From Phycisphaerales bacterium (GTDB taxonomy: Bacteria; Planctomycetota; Phycisphaerae; Phycisphaerales; UBA1924), in NCBI GenBank assembly GCA_029212425.1, contig JARGNC010000118.1, positions 1 to 7,947 of the forward strand: DNA of 7,947 bases. The letters are read 5' to 3'. Positions 6,001 through 7,947 of this stretch are shown one piece after another (position 1 is the stretch's first letter; each line of letters starts with the position of its first letter). The notes under the pieces are model-generated. The model searched no databases and was not told where the DNA came from. It was given only the letters and a program-made list of their open reading frames with translations. The position numbers and the translations under genes were made by a program.

Positions 6001-7350
6001 ATGAAGAATGTTTTGTGTGCGTGTGTGCTTGCGGCGGGTTCGACCTTTGCTCAAGCACAGTTGACAAGAGTGACCGTTGCATCTGGACTCTCGGGTCCGG
6101 TGTATGTAACCCACGCGGGCGACGACTCCGGTCGTTTGTTTGTGATCGAGCAGGCTGGTCGTATCCGGATTGTGGATGCTGGTGGCGCACTGCTCGCGAC
6201 CCCATTCCTTGACATCACTGGACCGGTTCGTTCGGGTGGTGAGCGTGGCCTTCTTGGTCTTGCGTTCCACCCTGACTACGCGGTCGAGGGTGCTGATGGC
6301 GAGAACAAGTTTTATGTGTACTACACCGGCGATGTCGGTGCGGGTGACACCTTTGTTTCGGAGTTCAGCGCGGTAAGCGATACGATTGCTGACCCAAGCT
6401 CCGAGCGCGTGTTGATGCAGATTGATCAGCCGTTCTCCAACCACAATGGTGGGTGGATCGGGTTTGGTCCTGACGGATACCTCTACATCTCGACCGGCGA
6501 TGGCGGTTCGGGTGGTGATCCTGGAAACCGTGCGGCGAACCTGAGCAGCATGCTCGGCAAGATGCTCCGGATCGATGTCGATACGCAGGACACAGGTCTT
6601 GAGTACGGCATCCCAGCGGACAACGCATGGGCAAACGACGGCGACTCCACCACTCGCGATGAGATTTATCACTACGGACTTCGCAACGCTTGGCGCTGCT
6701 CGTTCGACCGAGACAACGGCGACATGTGGCTCGCGGATGTCGGTCAGAACGCATGGGAAGAAGTGAACCACAATGTGGGCAATGTGGGTGGTTTGTTCTA
6801 CGGATGGAGGTGCCGTGAGGGCTTGGTGCAGTACAACGGGAACTGTGGCGCTTCAGGGTGGACCGATCCGCAGTATGTGTACAACCACAGCCAGGGCTGC
6901 TCGATCACAGGCGGATATGTCTACCGCGGGTGTGAGCTTGGCACTGATTTCCAGGGGTTGTACATCTTTGCAGATTACTGCACAGGTGACATTTGGTCGC
7001 TCGATCCGGATAACGGATACAGCCGGACTACAGAGTTTGCTGCTGGGTTTGGTGTGACTTCGTTCGGTGAAGACGAGGACGGCGAGTTGTACTACACCTC
7101 GGGATCATCGGTGTACAAAATCGTGAATCCATCTGCTCCTGACAAAGATGAGGACGGCATCCCCGATGCGTGTGCTGCGGGATGTCCTGCGGATTTGACC
7201 GACGATGGGAGCTTGAACTTCTTGGATGTCTCCGCCTTTCTTTCGGCGTTCGGGAAGCAAAATCCAATCGCGGATTTTACCGGAGATGGCAACTACAACT
7301 TCCTTGATGTCTCCGCATTCCTCGCGGCATTCGGCGAAGGTTGCCCATAA
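6001..7350 (+). CDS. Exported PQQ-dependent sugar dehydrogenase-like protein with C-terminal GC-type dockerin
   Basis: A 449-aa exported protein of the glucose/sorbosone dehydrogenase family (soluble aldose dehydrogenase type), which oxidises sugars with PQQ and calcium and passes electrons to an acceptor such as cytochrome c. The signal peptide is residues 1-19 (cleavage after AQA). Family blades of the six-bladed propeller are clear: GERGLLGLAFHPDY, NHNGG with H148 at the place of the catalytic base, FGPDGYLYISTGDGG, LGKMLRIDVD, YGLRNAWR with R228 and N229 at PQQ-contacting positions, GWRCREG, CSITGGYVYRG (R309) and ADYCTGDIW. The last has Asp where many relatives have a basic residue. After the propeller, DKDEDGIPDAC (381-391) is a thrombospondin type-3-like calcium linker, then the dockerin (395-449). 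The substrate is unknown, and some members of this fold are not dehydrogenases. The gene has its own probable promoter and a strong terminator, so it is likely monocistronic. Confidence 0.92.
   Translation: MKNVLCACVLAAGSTFAQAQLTRVTVASGLSGPVYVTHAGDDSGRLFVIEQAGRIRIVDAGGALLATPFLDITGPVRSGGERGLLGLAFHPDYAVEGADGENKFYVYYTGDVGAGDTFVSEFSAVSDTIADPSSERVLMQIDQPFSNHNGGWIGFGPDGYLYISTGDGGSGGDPGNRAANLSSMLGKMLRIDVDTQDTGLEYGIPADNAWANDGDSTTRDEIYHYGLRNAWRCSFDRDNGDMWLADVGQNAWEEVNHNVGNVGGLFYGWRCREGLVQYNGNCGASGWTDPQYVYNHSQGCSITGGYVYRGCELGTDFQGLYIFADYCTGDIWSLDPDNGYSRTTEFAAGFGVTSFGEDEDGELYYTSGSSVYKIVNPSAPDKDEDGIPDACAAGCPADLTDDGSLNFLDVSAFLSAFGKQNPIADFTGDGNYNFLDVSAFLAAFGEGCP
7183..7347 (+). repeat. GC-type dockerin module, copy 4
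   Basis: A 165-bp segment encoding residues 395-449, with loops DLTDDGSLNFLD and DFTGDGNYNFLD. It has GKQN between the two halves where the other three copies have GNQD or GNQN, and ends GEGCP. Confidence 0.88.
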
Positions 7351-7386
7351 GCGATTCGGCTGAGTCGTCATTGATCGAAACTGAAT

Positions 7387-7432
7387 AAATACAAGAACCG
7401 GCTGGGCTTGCTCAGTCGGTTCTTTCGTATTT
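7387..7432. terminator. Strong intrinsic terminator, probably bidirectional
   Basis: A 14-bp stem (7393-7406 with 7411-7424, two G-U pairs) over the loop CTTG, extended by AAATAC (7387-7392) pairing with GTATTT (7427-7432) across a 2-nt bulge. The extension makes it A-rich before and T-rich after, so it could work in both directions. It lies 37 bp after the sugar dehydrogenase stop codon. Confidence 0.85.
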
Positions 7433-7491
7433 GGTTTGGGTTTGATGATGAGTATTTGGTTCAAAACTGGGGTATACACCCAGTTTGGACT

Positions 7492-7519
7492 TTGGGATTC
7501 CCGCTAGATGTGCTACGCT
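7492..7519 (+). promoter_or_regulatory. Promoter of the 7562 gene
   Basis: TTGGGA (7492-7497), a 16-bp spacer, then TACGCT (7514-7519), the same -10 word as upstream of the sugar dehydrogenase. The matches to consensus are modest. Confidence 0.35.
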
Positions 7520-7561
7520 TTCTTCAGAGAGAACAACCTTTTATCTGGGAGAGAGCACACT

Positions 7562-7947
7562 ATGAAACGGGATTCGATGATGTTGGCGTGCGCGATGATG
7601 GCTTTGGCTGGGACCAGCATGGATGCGCGTGCGATTGATTGGGCGGCGGTCATCAACGGCAACTGGAACGACAGCGCCAACTGGCTCGGGGGGAATGTGC
7701 CTGATGCTTTGGGGGAGGACGCGGTGCTCGGACTGAGCGGGGCGTACACGGTTGATGTGACCAACAACTTCACGCACGGTGCGTTGACCATCTCCAACCC
7801 AGATGCAACGCTGGCGCTTGGATCGGTCTTTCATACGCTCAACGGTGATCTCTTGAACAATGGCACGGTCTTGATCAATAAAGACGCGTCCATCTTCAAC
7901 AGCCATATCGCGTTCCAATTTTCCCGTGGCAAAATAATCGAGGAAAA
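7562..7947 (+). CDS. Exported beta-strand repeat protein, 5' part (3' end outside window)
   Basis: An open frame of 128 codons from ATG 7562 to the window end with no stop. GGGAGAG (7547-7553) lies 8 nt before the start. The signal peptide is residues 1-24 (MKRD, then a Met/Ala/Leu core, cleavage after ARA). The mature start reads W27 ... GNWNDSANWLGGNVP, then a DDAVLG-like strand (EDAVLGLSGAYTVDV), ISNPDATLALGS and LNGDLLNNGTVLIN. This Trp-rich opening followed by short Asn/Gly-turned strands is typical of large planctomycete and autotransporter-like beta-helix surface proteins, often hundreds of residues long and tagged at the C-terminus. A dockerin or PEP-CTERM tag at the missing end is therefore likely, but cannot be seen here. 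It follows the strong terminator and is a separate transcription unit. A structural or adhesive surface role is inferred. Confidence 0.82.
   Translation, partial: MKRDSMMLACAMMALAGTSMDARAIDWAAVINGNWNDSANWLGGNVPDALGEDAVLGLSGAYTVDVTNNFTHGALTISNPDATLALGSVFHTLNGDLLNNGTVLINKDASIFNSHIAFQFSRGKIIEE

Overview
The window most likely comes from a member of the Planctomycetota, probably class Phycisphaerae. The main reason is that all four complete exported proteins end in the same Cys-bracketed double EF-hand-like module that databases call a 'GC-type dockerin', typical of that group. A Cys-rich 'C..DGxC..GG..GPGS.C..C' linker repeat and a 'GNWNDSANW..G..VP' beta-strand protein also fit. This assignment rests on recognised protein families, not on rRNA.

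Layout from left to right: (1) the 3' end of rho; (2) an exported protein of 451 aa with seven propeller-like repeats and a dockerin tag; (3) on the minus strand, a convergent ArsR-like winged-helix regulator; (4) divergent from it, an exported beta-rich protein with two Cys-rich repeats and a dockerin tag; (5) an exported di-haem cytochrome c peroxidase (CCP/MauG family) with an extra beta module and a dockerin tag; (6) an exported PQQ-dependent sugar dehydrogenase-like protein with a calcium-binding linker and a dockerin tag, closed by a strong intrinsic terminator; (7) the 5' part of another exported beta-strand repeat protein, cut by the window end.

The common theme is export followed by docking. 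Four very different N-terminal bodies carry the same 55-residue terminal module, with exactly 53 residues between its first and last cysteines in every case. No cohesin, scaffold or sorting protein is visible here, so the receptor for the tag is unknown. Two of the tagged proteins are redox enzymes (a sugar dehydrogenase and a peroxidase) that could share a cytochrome c electron pool outside the cytoplasmic membrane; this is an inference from adjacency and the shared tag. The regulator has a good sigma70-like promoter overlapped by a dyad that suggests autoregulation.

Base usage is moderately GC-rich, and GATC is clearly over-represented (about 88 copies by hand count against about 30 expected from composition). 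No tRNA, rRNA, CRISPR, insertion sequence or phage gene was seen.
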